From NCBI RefSeq assembly GCF_005047655.1, contig NZ_SUKF01000002.1, positions 498,930-562,929 on the forward strand: a stretch of 64,000 nucleotides of DNA, given 5' to 3'. The notes under the pieces are model-generated. The model was not told the origin of the DNA. It did not search any database and saw only the letters and a program-made list of their open reading frames with translations. Both the position numbers and the translations under genes were made by a program. Within the stretch, counting starts at the first letter, position 1. Each line of letters begins with the position of its first letter. Of the stretch, positions 25,948-34,446 are shown one piece after another. The stretch comes from Sinimarinibacterium arenosum. GTDB lineage: Bacteria > Pseudomonadota > Gammaproteobacteria > Nevskiales > Nevskiaceae.

Positions 25948-26163
25948 TCAGTTGCACCCGCAACCGCCGCCGCCCAGCGTCGGGCCGCCGGTTGCGGCTT
26001 CCTTGCTGAACTCGACGTGACGACGGTAGCCAGCCAGCAGCGGATCCGGCTCGAACGCCATCTCCGGCCGCGCCAGATCACCGCGCTCCCAGGGCTGCAC
26101 CGGCTGCGTGCTGCAACCCGCCAGCCATACCAGTGCTGTCAGCGCCAAAATGCCTCGTTTCAC
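25948..26163 (-). CDS. DUF4266 small lipoprotein with C-terminal CGC
   Basis: The 71-residue protein is a lipoprotein (LVWLAGC, Cys17) followed by VQPWERGDLARPEM, RRHVEFSKEAATGG and a glycine-cysteine tail ending GGGGCGCN. This is the DUF4266 pattern. The two C-terminal cysteines separated by one Gly could form a redox or metal/cofactor site; the gene directly upstream encodes a thioredoxin-fold protein, which makes a thiol-exchange partnership plausible. Its ATG overlaps the TlpA stop (ATGA) and its stop is two bases before the DUF3570 start. Confidence 0.88.
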   Translation of the reverse strand: MKRGILALTALVWLAGCSTQPVQPWERGDLARPEMAFEPDPLLAGYRRHVEFSKEAATGGPTLGGGGCGCN

Positions 26164-26651
26164 GGGGACTCCTCCAGAGCTTGGTCTATCGCCAGTTCCA
26201 GCGTTGCCAGATCGCCTTCACGAAAGCCGACCTGGACATGCCGCACACGGCCATTGCGGCCGATCAGATAACCGGTCGGCATGCCGGGGAGCGCAAAGCG
26301 CTCCGGCCACACGCCGTCAGGGTCAAACACAATCGGAAAGGAAAGTTGCAGCCGGTCCAGCAGCCGCTGCGCGTCACTACGCCGGGTATCGACGTTGATC
26401 GCGAGCACCGCGAAGCCGCGCGGCGCCCGCTCGGCGTACAGCCGCTGCAGCGCCGGCAGTTCCTGCAGGCACGGCGCGCACCATGACGCCCAGAAGTCGA
26501 TGTAGAGCACACGCCCACGGTAGTCCTGCGGGCGCTGTGTCGTGCCGTTGTGATCCTGCGCCACCAGATCTGGTGGCAGCTCGCCCGTGCCCAGGGCAAG
26601 CGCCGCGCCTGATACCCACATCAGCGCAGCTGCCGCGCTCCTCCAGCGCAT
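26160..26651 (-). CDS. TlpA/ResA-like periplasmic thioredoxin
   Basis: The 163-residue protein has an N-terminal signal sequence (MRWRSAAAALMWVSGAALAL) and a TlpA-type thioredoxin fold with the active site FWASWCAPCLQELP (about residues 53-66), and the cis-Pro region LPGMPTGYLIG. Periplasmic thioredoxins of this type reduce disulfides, for example in apocytochromes before haem attachment. As the first gene of the coupled cluster that ends in two tri-haem cytochromes, it may keep their CXXCH cysteines, or those of the DUF4266 protein, reduced. It overlaps DUF4266 by ATGA. Confidence 0.93.
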   Translation of the reverse strand: MRWRSAAAALMWVSGAALALGTGELPPDLVAQDHNGTTQRPQDYRGRVLYIDFWASWCAPCLQELPALQRLYAERAPRGFAVLAINVDTRRSDAQRLLDRLQLSFPIVFDPDGVWPERFALPGMPTGYLIGRNGRVRHVQVGFREGDLATLELAIDQALEESP

Positions 26652-26798
26652 CTGCCGCTCTCCCGCACCTGTTGCCCGTGTGTCGATGGACCGTCCGGCA
26701 TCTGCGGCCGAATCGGACTATCGCGCTTTATTGATGGGCTTATCTTGCGCGAAATCGGCGGTGGCGTCCTGCTTGTTGCGGCCACCCAATTGATGATC

Positions 26799-26841
26799 GC
26801 GGCCAGCCCCGGGCGGTCACGGATCGCCCGGGGCTGGCCGC
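26799..26841 (-). terminator. Large 17-bp hairpin after the nitronate monooxygenase gene
   Basis: GCGGCCAGCCCCGGGCG (26799-26815) pairs perfectly with its complement at 26825-26841 across a 9-nt loop. It begins eight bases after the minus-strand stop. There is no T-run, but a 17-bp GC stem this close to a stop codon is a likely terminator or mRNA 3'-end stabiliser. It separates this gene from the TlpA/RoxA-like operon. Confidence 0.75.
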
Positions 26842-26849
26842 AATGAACC

Positions 26850-27815
26850 TCAGGCCTGGAGCACGCGGGCGCGCGCTGCGGCGTACTCGCGCTTCAGACG
26901 CTCGACCACGGCCGCCGCCGGTTCGACGGTCTTGACCGCACCAATACCCTGGCCGCAACCCCAGATATCCTTCCAGGCCTTCTTGTCGGTATTGCCGCCG
27001 GAGCCGAAGTCCATCGTGCTGACGTCGCCCTCGGGCAGCTTGTCCGGATCCATGCCGGCCCTGACGATCGATGGCTTCAGGTAGTTGCCGTGCACGCCGG
27101 TGAACAGGCTGGAGTAGACGATGTCATCGGCGCCGCAGTCGACGATCATCTGCTTGTAGGCCGGATCGGCGTTGGCTTCTTCCGTCGCAATAAAGGCCGA
27201 GCCGATGTAGGCCAGATCGGCGCCCATGGCCTGCGCCGCCAGCACCGCGCCGCCGCTGGCGATCGAACCGGACAGCAGCAACGGGCCATCGAACCATTCG
27301 CGGATTTCCTGGATCAGCGCGAACGGCGACAGCCGCCCGGCGTGTCCGCCGGCACCCGCCGCAACCGCGATCAGGCCGTCCGCGCCCTTTTCGATCGCCT
27401 TGCGCGCAAACGTGTTGTTGATGATGTCGTGCAGCACGATGCCGCCATAACTGTGCACGGCGTCATTGACGTCGGTGCGCGCACCCAGCGAGGTGATCAC
27501 GATCGGCACCTTGTACTTCACGCACATCTCCAGATCGTGCTGCAGACGATCATTGGACTTGTGCACGATCTGGTTGACGGCAAACGGCGCCGATGGTTGG
27601 TCAGGATGCGCCGCATCCCATTCCGCCAGCTCACTGGTGATGCGCTTGAGCCACTCTTCCAGCTTCGGCGCCGGGCGCGCATTCAGCGCAGGAAACGAAC
27701 CGACCACACCGGCCTTGCACTGCGCGATCACCAGATCTGGATTGGAAATGATGAACAGCGGTGAACCGACCACCGGCACGCTGAGACGACCCTGCAGAAC
27801 CTTGGGCAATGCCAT
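26850..27815 (-). CDS. Nitronate monooxygenase (NMO/2-nitropropane dioxygenase family)
   Basis: This 321-residue FMN-dependent TIM-barrel enzyme matches the NMO family: N-terminal LSVPVVGSPLFIISNPDL, a middle ITSLGARTDVNDAVHSYGG, the conserved GAGGHAGRLSPFAL with the catalytic-position His, GSIASGGAVLAAQAMGADL, and ending with IWGCGQGIGAV. Such enzymes oxidise alkyl nitronates, and relatives in catabolic clusters are often of unknown substrate, including enoyl-CoA-reductase-like members. GAGGAG lies seven bases before the ATG. It is downstream of the acetoacetyl-CoA synthetase gene (132-bp gap) and may be cotranscribed. Confidence 0.88.
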   Translation of the reverse strand: MALPKVLQGRLSVPVVGSPLFIISNPDLVIAQCKAGVVGSFPALNARPAPKLEEWLKRITSELAEWDAAHPDQPSAPFAVNQIVHKSNDRLQHDLEMCVKYKVPIVITSLGARTDVNDAVHSYGGIVLHDIINNTFARKAIEKGADGLIAVAAGAGGHAGRLSPFALIQEIREWFDGPLLLSGSIASGGAVLAAQAMGADLAYIGSAFIATEEANADPAYKQMIVDCGADDIVYSSLFTGVHGNYLKPSIVRAGMDPDKLPEGDVSTMDFGSGGNTDKKAWKDIWGCGQGIGAVKTVEPAAAVVERLKREYAAARARVLQA

Positions 27816-27947
27816 GAACTCACTCCTCGATGAATAATTCTTGGGCGCAGTCGCGGCGTTGCGGCGGGCCATGAAGGCGCCGCATGCGACCGATGCGCGG
27901 AGTCAGCGATAGTCGGTTGCCGCGGACACAGTGTCAAATAGACTGAA

Positions 27948-30014
27948 TCAGCCGGCCTGACGGCGCCCCGAACTTTCGGTTGGCATTGCGTTCCGGGCGA
28001 AATCGATGAAGGTGTCGATCGCGCCCGGGTTCAACATGGCATCGCGGCTGGCGGCTTTCTCCAGCGGCCAGCCCATCAAAAGCTTGCGCACCGGCACCTC
28101 CATTTTCTTGCCGGTCAGTGTGTACGGAATCTGTGCCACCGCATGAATCTCGTCGGGGACATGGCGTGGACTGCAGTCGGCACGCAGCCGCTGATTGATC
28201 GACGACACCAGCGCGGCGTCCAGCGCAACCCCGGGCTTGAGCTGAACGAACAACGGCATGTAGAACTTGCCACCCGGCAGTTCGCAGCACACCGCGAGAC
28301 TGTCCGCGACACCCTCGACCTGCTCGACCGCACGGTAGATTTCGGCCGTGCCGATACGCACGCCATACCGGTTCAGGGTCGAGTCCGAGCGCCCGTAGAT
28401 GTAGCAGCCGCCACGCGCATTGATCTTGATGAAATCGCCATGGCGCCAGACGTCGCTGCCATCGGCCTGATGGAAGGTATCGAAGTAGGACTCCCGGTAG
28501 CGCCGGCCATCGGCGTCATTCCAGAAATACAGCGGCATCGACGGAAACGGGCTCGTCACCACCAGCTCGCCGACTTCGTCGATCAACTCCTCGCCGTTGT
28601 CACTCCAGGCATGCACATCCATGCCCAGCATCCGGCACTGGATCTCGCCGGCATACACCGGCAAGGTCGGTGATGCGCCGACAAAGCCGGTCGCCGCCTC
28701 GGTGCCGCCGGACTGGGATGTCACCCACAGATCCCGCTTCACGCAGTCGTACAACCAGGCAAAAGTCTCCGGCGTCGACGGCGATCCACCGACCATGATC
28801 GCCTCGAGTTTCGACAGATCGTATGCCTGCGCCGGGCGCATGCCGGCCTTCTCCATCATCTGCACGAAGGTGGGGCTGGCACCGAAGAAGGTGGTGCCGG
28901 TGTCGGCCGCCAGCTTCCACAGCAGATCCGGCTGTGGATGTACCGGACTGCCGTCGTACAGCACCGCTGCGCCGCCGGTCAGCAGCGCGGACAACACCAG
29001 ATTCCACATGACCCAGCCGGTGGTGCTGTAGAAGAACATCGCCGAATGTGAGGACAGCCCGAAGTGAAAGTGCGCGAGCTTCAGATGTTCCACCAACGCA
29101 CCAACGTGGCTGTGCACAATCGCCTTGGGCAGCCCGGTGGTGCCGGATGAAAACAGCACCCACAGCGGATGGTCATAGGCGACACGCGTGTAACTGAACG
29201 CCTCGCGCGCAACCGCCGGCTGATCCATCACTGCATGCCAGCGCGTCACCCGCGCCGGATGATCACCCGCGGCGAGCGCCGGCACCGCTGCATCCGCGTG
29301 CAGATACGGCAGCCAGATCACCTGGCGCAGGGACGGTAGCGCAGAAACGATACCGCGCACTTCGTCCTCGCGCGCGAAATCCTTGCCGCCGAAGCGATAG
29401 CCATCGGCGGCGAACAGCACCTTCGGCTCGATCTGAGCAAAGCGATCGACCACGGTCTTGATGCCAAACTCGGGCGCCGCCGACGACCAGACCGCACCGA
29501 TCGCTGCAGTCGCCATCATCGCCACCGCGGTTTCCGCAACGTTGGGCATGTAGGAAACCACGCGATCGCCGGGCTCCACCCCCATCGCGCGCAGCTGCGT
29601 CGCCAGGATCCGCACCTGCCCGGCCAGTTGCTGCAGGCTCAGCTGCGCCAGCGGCCGCAGCTCGGACAGATGATGCAGCGCCACCTTGTCCGCCGGCGCG
29701 TCGGCCTCGAAGCGCAACAGGTGCTCGACATAGTTCACCTGCGAGCCTTCGAACCACTTCGCGCCCTGCATCACCCGGCGGTCGATCACGGCCGTGTACG
29801 GCGTCGTCGACTGCACGTCGAAGTAATCCCAGATCGCCGCCCAGAACGCCTCGATGTCGTCCACCGACCAGCGCCACAGCGCGTGGTAGTCGGCAAATGA
29901 CAGACCGCGCTGATCGCGCAACCAGTCGATGAACTTTGCGACGTTGCTGGCCTGCGCGAAAGCCGGCTGCGGCGTCCACAACAGCTGGCCTTCTTCCACG
30001 CTGTTCTGCCCCAT
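27948..30014 (-). CDS. Acetoacetyl-CoA synthetase
   Basis: The 688-residue ligase activates acetoacetate or a longer beta-keto acid. It has the acetoacetyl-CoA synthetase N-terminal module (LLWTPQPAFAQASNVAKFIDW), the P-loop FSSGTTGLPKAIVHSHVG, FYSTTGWVMWN, SQSGGTEAATGF, DFIKINARGGCYIYGRSDSTLNRYG (two adjacent blocks), and the catalytic C-terminal TLTGKKMEVPVRKLLMG. It is slightly longer than usual because of an extended C-terminus. A 56-residue ORF ends six bases upstream, so the two are coupled. Beta-keto acids from side-chain degradation would enter central metabolism through it. A truncated relative occurs at 62031-62090. Confidence 0.93.
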   Translation of the reverse strand: MGQNSVEEGQLLWTPQPAFAQASNVAKFIDWLRDQRGLSFADYHALWRWSVDDIEAFWAAIWDYFDVQSTTPYTAVIDRRVMQGAKWFEGSQVNYVEHLLRFEADAPADKVALHHLSELRPLAQLSLQQLAGQVRILATQLRAMGVEPGDRVVSYMPNVAETAVAMMATAAIGAVWSSAAPEFGIKTVVDRFAQIEPKVLFAADGYRFGGKDFAREDEVRGIVSALPSLRQVIWLPYLHADAAVPALAAGDHPARVTRWHAVMDQPAVAREAFSYTRVAYDHPLWVLFSSGTTGLPKAIVHSHVGALVEHLKLAHFHFGLSSHSAMFFYSTTGWVMWNLVLSALLTGGAAVLYDGSPVHPQPDLLWKLAADTGTTFFGASPTFVQMMEKAGMRPAQAYDLSKLEAIMVGGSPSTPETFAWLYDCVKRDLWVTSQSGGTEAATGFVGASPTLPVYAGEIQCRMLGMDVHAWSDNGEELIDEVGELVVTSPFPSMPLYFWNDADGRRYRESYFDTFHQADGSDVWRHGDFIKINARGGCYIYGRSDSTLNRYGVRIGTAEIYRAVEQVEGVADSLAVCCELPGGKFYMPLFVQLKPGVALDAALVSSINQRLRADCSPRHVPDEIHAVAQIPYTLTGKKMEVPVRKLLMGWPLEKAASRDAMLNPGAIDTFIDFARNAMPTESSGRRQAG

Positions 30015-30020
30015 GATTTT

Positions 30021-30191
30021 CTATTCCCCGCGCAGGCGACCGAGCCAGCCGAGCGCCGTGTCTGGACTCAGCGACTCTGGAATGCGCGTGTAAATTGCGC
30101 CCGCCGCCTGCGGCTCTTCAGCCGAGGCGCCAGCATCGAGATTGCGACCGCCCGGCGTGCCACCGTTATCAATGCTGACGAGTAGCCTCAC
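30021..30191 (-). CDS. Small ORF (56 aa) upstream of acetoacetyl-CoA synthetase
   Basis: I do not recognise this protein. A GTG at 30191 is preceded by GGAGG at six-base spacing, one of the best ribosome binding sites in the region, and the stop lies six bases before the acetoacetyl-CoA synthetase ATG, which implies translational coupling. The product begins MRLLVSIDNGGTPGG, has an Ala/Glu-rich middle, and ends PESLSPDTALGWLGRLRGE, a probable short amphipathic helix. There is no signal peptide. It could be a regulatory leader peptide or a real small protein. Confidence 0.5.
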   Translation of the reverse strand: MRLLVSIDNGGTPGGRNLDAGASAEEPQAAGAIYTRIPESLSPDTALGWLGRLRGE

Positions 30192-30282
30192 TGCGATCCT
30201 CCATTGCACTTCTCGTCACGTCGTCAAGCGACGTGTACTGGTCTGTCTGTGCGTAGAGTTGTCGAAGGCCGGAAGGCTGTCC

Positions 30283-30298
30283 CCACCCTAAAGGATTG
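30283..30298 (-). promoter_or_regulatory. Recurrent 16-bp motif, site A
   Basis: Read in the direction of transcription the site is CAATCCTTTAGGGTGG, 92 bp upstream of the small ORF/acetoacetyl-CoA synthetase unit. It matches site B (34388-34403) at 14 of 16 positions and site C (44263-44278) at 12 of 16. It may be an operator of the MalT-type regulator encoded just downstream. Confidence 0.45.
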
Positions 30299-30420
30299 AC
30301 CTGCAAGAAGTGTCTGGCAGCCACGCGCAAGCGCTGCTTTTTCGCAGTTATATCAATGCATTGAAGGAAGGCGGCAGGATTCTGCCGACGGCATCGGCGG
30401 AGCCCGGAAGCTGTAACAAA

Positions 30421-33288
30421 CTACTCGATAAGCCCCAGATGCCGGGCGACGGCAATCGCCTGCACCCGGTTGCTGATCTGCAGCTTCTCGAAAATGTTGC
30501 GCAGGTGCCATTTAACGGTGTTGGTCGACACCGACAGACGCTCCGCCAGATCCTTGTTTGAAAGGCCCAGCGAGACATAACGCAACAGGTTGCGCTCCTT
30601 GTCGGTCAGGCTTTCAAACAGCTGCGGCGCGATCGCGGCATCTCCCGAAGCCTGCAGCACTTCCGGCACCGCGCCAACCACTTCACCGGCTTCGGCCAGC
30701 AGATAGTTCAGATAGGCCAGCAGAACATCCTGATGCCCCAGCTTGGGCAACTGATCGAAGCCGCGATGGGTTTCTTTCAGCAGCTGTATCAGCATCGGCC
30801 CTTCGTCGAGAAAGCTGCGCACGAATTCGCGCGGGGCGCCCAGCTCCAGTGCTTCCAGCAAGGAGCGCCGGGCACAGTTGTGGCGCCCTTCGGCGTTCTG
30901 CGCCAATGCCAGCATCACCGTCAGCTTCAGTTCGCGACGCCGGCGTCGCTGCGCCTTGGCGCGGCGGATCTGCGCCTGCAGCATGCTGCGCGCCTCACCA
31001 CTGCGCCCGACATGGACCAGATAGCGCGCCACCGTCACGCTGCGGGCTTCGGTTTCGCCAGCGTGGAACAGCAGCGCATCGTCATCAGCGTCATGATCCG
31101 CCGGACTCAATTCACGCAAGCGCCGCTCGGCCAGGTCGAGGTCACCGGACAAGGTGGCCTGACGTGTGCGCTCGGCCTTCGCGTACGTCACCAGCCGCGC
31201 GAAATCATGCTGATAGCCGAGATACAGGGCGCGCTCCAGCACGTCCTCGGCCTGCGCACGGTCGCCGCGTTCGTACGCGATGCGCGCGCTGGTCAGCAGC
31301 ATCGTCGCCAGCGGATCGACGATCGCCTGCTGCTCGGCCAGCTGGCCGTAGTCGTTCAGCAGCACCTGGGCGTCGGCCAGCTTGTTCTGCTCGTAATAGC
31401 CGTCGGCCAGATACACCGCCAGCACCGAGCCGGCGGTCACACTGCCGCTGGCCTCCTGCTCGGTATGGCGCAGCGCCGCGGACAGTCCGCGCATCGCGTC
31501 GGTGATACGACCTTCGGCGAGCAGCGACATCGCATAGATCGCTTCCTGGTAGGCCTGACCGAACAGCGAGCCTTCGCGGTCGAGCAAGGGGCGCGCCTTC
31601 AGCAGCAGCGTACGTGCCTCCTCGAACTGGCTGCGGCCGACCAGCCACACACCACGCGCGTTGTAGGTGATGGCCAACTGTGAGCCGTCAAGCTCGCTCA
31701 GGTGTCGCCAGGCCTGCTCGGCGCTGTGGCCGAGCTCCTCGATGCGGTCCTCGGCGGCGAGCACGAACAGACGCGCGTAGTCGTGCACAGCCTGCGCGCG
31801 CGCATCGGGCTGCGCCTGCAACTGGCGCGCGCGTGCATCGATCAGGCGGTTGGCCTTGTCGAAGGCCCGGCGGAAGCCGTAGGCGATGATCGCCGCATTG
31901 GCCAGATTCGGATGGCGCAGCAGCATTTCCGGCGGCAGTTCGTCGGCATAGCGCTCGATCAGGCCGAGCCGCTCCTGCGCGATCAGGCGGTCGATGACCG
32001 TTTCGAGCAGCTCCGCCGCCTGCTCGGGATCGCCGGCGTCGATGCAGTGCTGGATCGCCTCCTCGCGGCAGCCATGGCCGGCATACCAGTCGGCGATCTG
32101 ACGCTGGCGCCGACGCAGCTCGGCCGGCGCGGTCTCCTGACGCATGCGCGTCAGGAGAAACTGGCGGAACAGGTTGTGGAAGCGATACCAGCTGCCCTCG
32201 AGATCCGCGTGGCCGAGAAACAGGCCGGCACGTTCGATCTCGTCGAGGACGGCCTGACCGTCCCCGGTGCCGGCGACAAAGCCGACCAGTTCACCGTTGA
32301 GTTTTTCCGGAACGCACAGGGCGAACAAGGTGGCCTGCAACTCAGGCGACAGGTGCTCAAACACATCCGTTGCCAAATAGCTGATCAGGTCCTGGGTCAT
32401 GCCCTTGCCGGCATAGGCCAGACTGCGATGCTCGCGGCCACGCCGTATGCACAGGCGGAAGCACTGCAGCGCGGCCGGCCAGCCGTCGGTGCGACGATGG
32501 ATGTCGGCGATATCCGCCGGCGTCAGCCCGGGCACCTCGCGAAAGAACTCACTGCATTCGTTGATGCCGAAACGCAGCTCGCTTTCATCGATCACGACCA
32601 TCTGTTCACGCATGCGCAGACTGACCAGACGGTCGGATGGCAGCACACGCGACCCGATACACAGCTGCACGCCCTCTGGCAGCACGCGCACCACCTGCAT
32701 GAACACGCCTTCGAGATCCGCGGTAAAGGCCTGCTCGAAATTGTCAACGACGATCAGGCCGCCGCCGCGCAGACGCCCAAGCGCGCGATTGAAATCCTGG
32801 ATCGTCGGTGGGCGTGGATCGAGCCGGGCCTTGCGCTGACGCACGCGCTCGTCGAAACCATCGGCCGCGTCGCACAGCAGGCGCAGAAACTGCGCCGGAT
32901 CGGCCGACTGCGCATCCATCCGCATCCAGGCGATCTGATCACCACGCGCGGCACGGTAGTCGCTGTATTGGCGCAGCAGGGTGGTCTTGCCGAAACCGGC
33001 CGGCCCCTGCACCAGCGCCAACGGCGCTTGATGATGGGCTTTCAGGCGATCCAGCGCAGCCTGACGCAGCACCAGAGAACGCGAGCCCGTGGAATCGGAG
33101 CGCGACGCCTCAAGGGAATCTGCGGCTGCCACACGGACCGCAAGCTTCGCGGTTCTGCGTGTCACCGGTTCTATTGCAACTGCGGGTTCCGCAGCTGTCT
33201 CCTCAACAGTTCGAGGCCGCATGGTAGCGCCGGCCTCGGGCGCCGACAAACGCCGCTTCGAAACTGCAACCGTGGCCACAAGCTCCAT
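30421..33288 (-). CDS. Large ATP-dependent LuxR (MalT/LAL-type) transcriptional regulator
   Basis: This roughly 955-residue regulator has a Walker A motif GPAGFGKTT (about 95-103), a Walker B-like GGGLIVVDNFEQAF, a long TPR-like helical region, and a C-terminal LuxR helix-turn-helix in the last 65 residues (LTDKERNLLRYVSLGLSNKD, then STNTVKWHLRNIFEKL). LAL regulators bind ATP and an inducer, oligomerise and activate promoters. The N-terminus is uncertain: a GTG at 33297, the ATG at 33288 used here, and a Met 22 codons further in are all possible, none with a clear ribosome binding site. It follows the MDR oxidoreductase by 14 bp, and sits within the set of genes carrying the 16-bp motif. Confidence 0.92.
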   Translation of the reverse strand: MELVATVAVSKRRLSAPEAGATMRPRTVEETAAEPAVAIEPVTRRTAKLAVRVAAADSLEASRSDSTGSRSLVLRQAALDRLKAHHQAPLALVQGPAGFGKTTLLRQYSDYRAARGDQIAWMRMDAQSADPAQFLRLLCDAADGFDERVRQRKARLDPRPPTIQDFNRALGRLRGGGLIVVDNFEQAFTADLEGVFMQVVRVLPEGVQLCIGSRVLPSDRLVSLRMREQMVVIDESELRFGINECSEFFREVPGLTPADIADIHRRTDGWPAALQCFRLCIRRGREHRSLAYAGKGMTQDLISYLATDVFEHLSPELQATLFALCVPEKLNGELVGFVAGTGDGQAVLDEIERAGLFLGHADLEGSWYRFHNLFRQFLLTRMRQETAPAELRRRQRQIADWYAGHGCREEAIQHCIDAGDPEQAAELLETVIDRLIAQERLGLIERYADELPPEMLLRHPNLANAAIIAYGFRRAFDKANRLIDARARQLQAQPDARAQAVHDYARLFVLAAEDRIEELGHSAEQAWRHLSELDGSQLAITYNARGVWLVGRSQFEEARTLLLKARPLLDREGSLFGQAYQEAIYAMSLLAEGRITDAMRGLSAALRHTEQEASGSVTAGSVLAVYLADGYYEQNKLADAQVLLNDYGQLAEQQAIVDPLATMLLTSARIAYERGDRAQAEDVLERALYLGYQHDFARLVTYAKAERTRQATLSGDLDLAERRLRELSPADHDADDDALLFHAGETEARSVTVARYLVHVGRSGEARSMLQAQIRRAKAQRRRRRELKLTVMLALAQNAEGRHNCARRSLLEALELGAPREFVRSFLDEGPMLIQLLKETHRGFDQLPKLGHQDVLLAYLNYLLAEAGEVVGAVPEVLQASGDAAIAPQLFESLTDKERNLLRYVSLGLSNKDLAERLSVSTNTVKWHLRNIFEKLQISNRVQAIAVARHLGLIE

Positions 33289-33302
33289 CGTCGTCACGCG
33301 CT

Positions 33303-34319
33303 TCAGCGCGGCTCGTCACCGATCCTGACCATCAGCTTGCCTTGATTACCGCCGCTGTAGAGCAGCTTCAGTGCGTCGACGGCGTTCTCCAGGCCATCGA
33401 CCACGTGCAGTCGATACTTCAGCTTGCCTTGCTGCATCCAGCCGGCCAGCTGCATCTGATATTCCGGGTAGCGGTCCAGGTAGTCGAGGATCACGAAACC
33501 CTGAATCGTCAGTCGCCGCATGATGACGTTGCGGAACATGTAGGGGCCCGGCACCGGACCGGAGGCGTTGTAGGTCGAGATCAGACCGCAGATGACCACA
33601 CGTCCGAAATCCTTCATCACCGTCAGGCCGGCATCCAGCACCTCGCCACCGACATTCTCGAACAGCACGTCGACGCCGTCAGGCGCCAGCGCCCGCAGGC
33701 GTTCGACCACATTCTCGTTCTTGTAGTCGACCACCGCGTCGTAACCCAATTCGCGCAGCCAGCCACACTTTTCGGCACCACCGGCGATGCCGATCGTGCG
33801 GCAGCCGTGAATCTTGGCGATCTGCCCCACCAGCATGCCGACCGCACCCGCGGCCGCAGTGACCAGGACGGTGTCGCCCGGCTTCGGCTTGCCGATCTCC
33901 ATCAGACCGACCAGTGCGGTCGGACCGGCCACGGTCAGGATGCCAAAAGCGTCGGCCAGACTCAGACCCGGAATCGGCGGCAGCTTCTGCATCGCCGCAC
34001 CGTTGTCGATGATGTAGTCCGACCAGCTGCTGAGCCCGGCCACCAGATCGCCCGCGGCATAATTGGAGTTGAGCGACTTCACAACCTCACCGACGACGAA
34101 ACCGCGCATGCGATCGCCCAGATGCACCGGCTCCATGTAGATGTCCCAGTCGCTGAGCCAGACGCGGTTGGTCGCATCCAGCGACATGTACACCGCACGC
34201 ACCAGAAACTCGCCGTCCTTGAGCGGGGGTAGCGGCTCTTCGCGCAGCACCAGGGTCTGGTCGTCGATATCGCCTGCGGGGCGCTGATTGAAATACCAGT
34301 GGCGTGCGCTGCTCGACAT
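33303..34319 (-). CDS. NADP-dependent MDR oxidoreductase (alkenal/enone reductase type)
   Basis: This 338-residue zinc-independent medium-chain reductase resembles leukotriene B4 12-hydroxydehydrogenase/CurA-type enzymes, which reduce alpha,beta-unsaturated carbonyls. Visible are VYMSLDATNRVWLSD, the cofactor motif TAAAGAVGMLVGQIAK, GCRTIGIAGGAEKC, LFENVGGEVLDAGL and CGLISTYN. No structural-zinc cysteine lobe is seen. The ATG at 34319 lies seven bases after GAGGAG; an in-frame extension upstream is arginine- and cysteine-rich and rejected. It is probably cotranscribed with the LuxR gene 14 bp downstream, and carries motif site B 69 bp upstream. Confidence 0.9.
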   Translation of the reverse strand: MSSSARHWYFNQRPAGDIDDQTLVLREEPLPPLKDGEFLVRAVYMSLDATNRVWLSDWDIYMEPVHLGDRMRGFVVGEVVKSLNSNYAAGDLVAGLSSWSDYIIDNGAAMQKLPPIPGLSLADAFGILTVAGPTALVGLMEIGKPKPGDTVLVTAAAGAVGMLVGQIAKIHGCRTIGIAGGAEKCGWLRELGYDAVVDYKNENVVERLRALAPDGVDVLFENVGGEVLDAGLTVMKDFGRVVICGLISTYNASGPVPGPYMFRNVIMRRLTIQGFVILDYLDRYPEYQMQLAGWMQQGKLKYRLHVVDGLENAVDALKLLYSGGNQGKLMVRIGDEPR

Positions 34320-34387
34320 CGTCCATCTCCTCGGTATGTATTGGATTTCTGGTGGTCGCAGTCTGTAAGGATCGCAACTGTCCCGCA

Positions 34388-34403
34388 CCACCCCAAAGGA
34401 TAG
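34388..34403 (-). promoter_or_regulatory. Recurrent 16-bp motif, site B
   Basis: Read on the minus strand the site is CTATCCTTTGGGGTGG, 69 bp before the oxidoreductase ATG. Fourteen of sixteen positions equal site A. The distance to the gene fits an activator site upstream of a -35 region. Confidence 0.45.
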
Positions 34404-34446
34404 GCCGGACGCCACGCGGGACTCCGGCCGGGATTTCCAGGCTCGG

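Noticed and set aside
31702-33345. 547-codon open frame on the plus strand
   Set aside because: Antisense to the MalT-type LuxR gene, which has clear Walker and HTH motifs.
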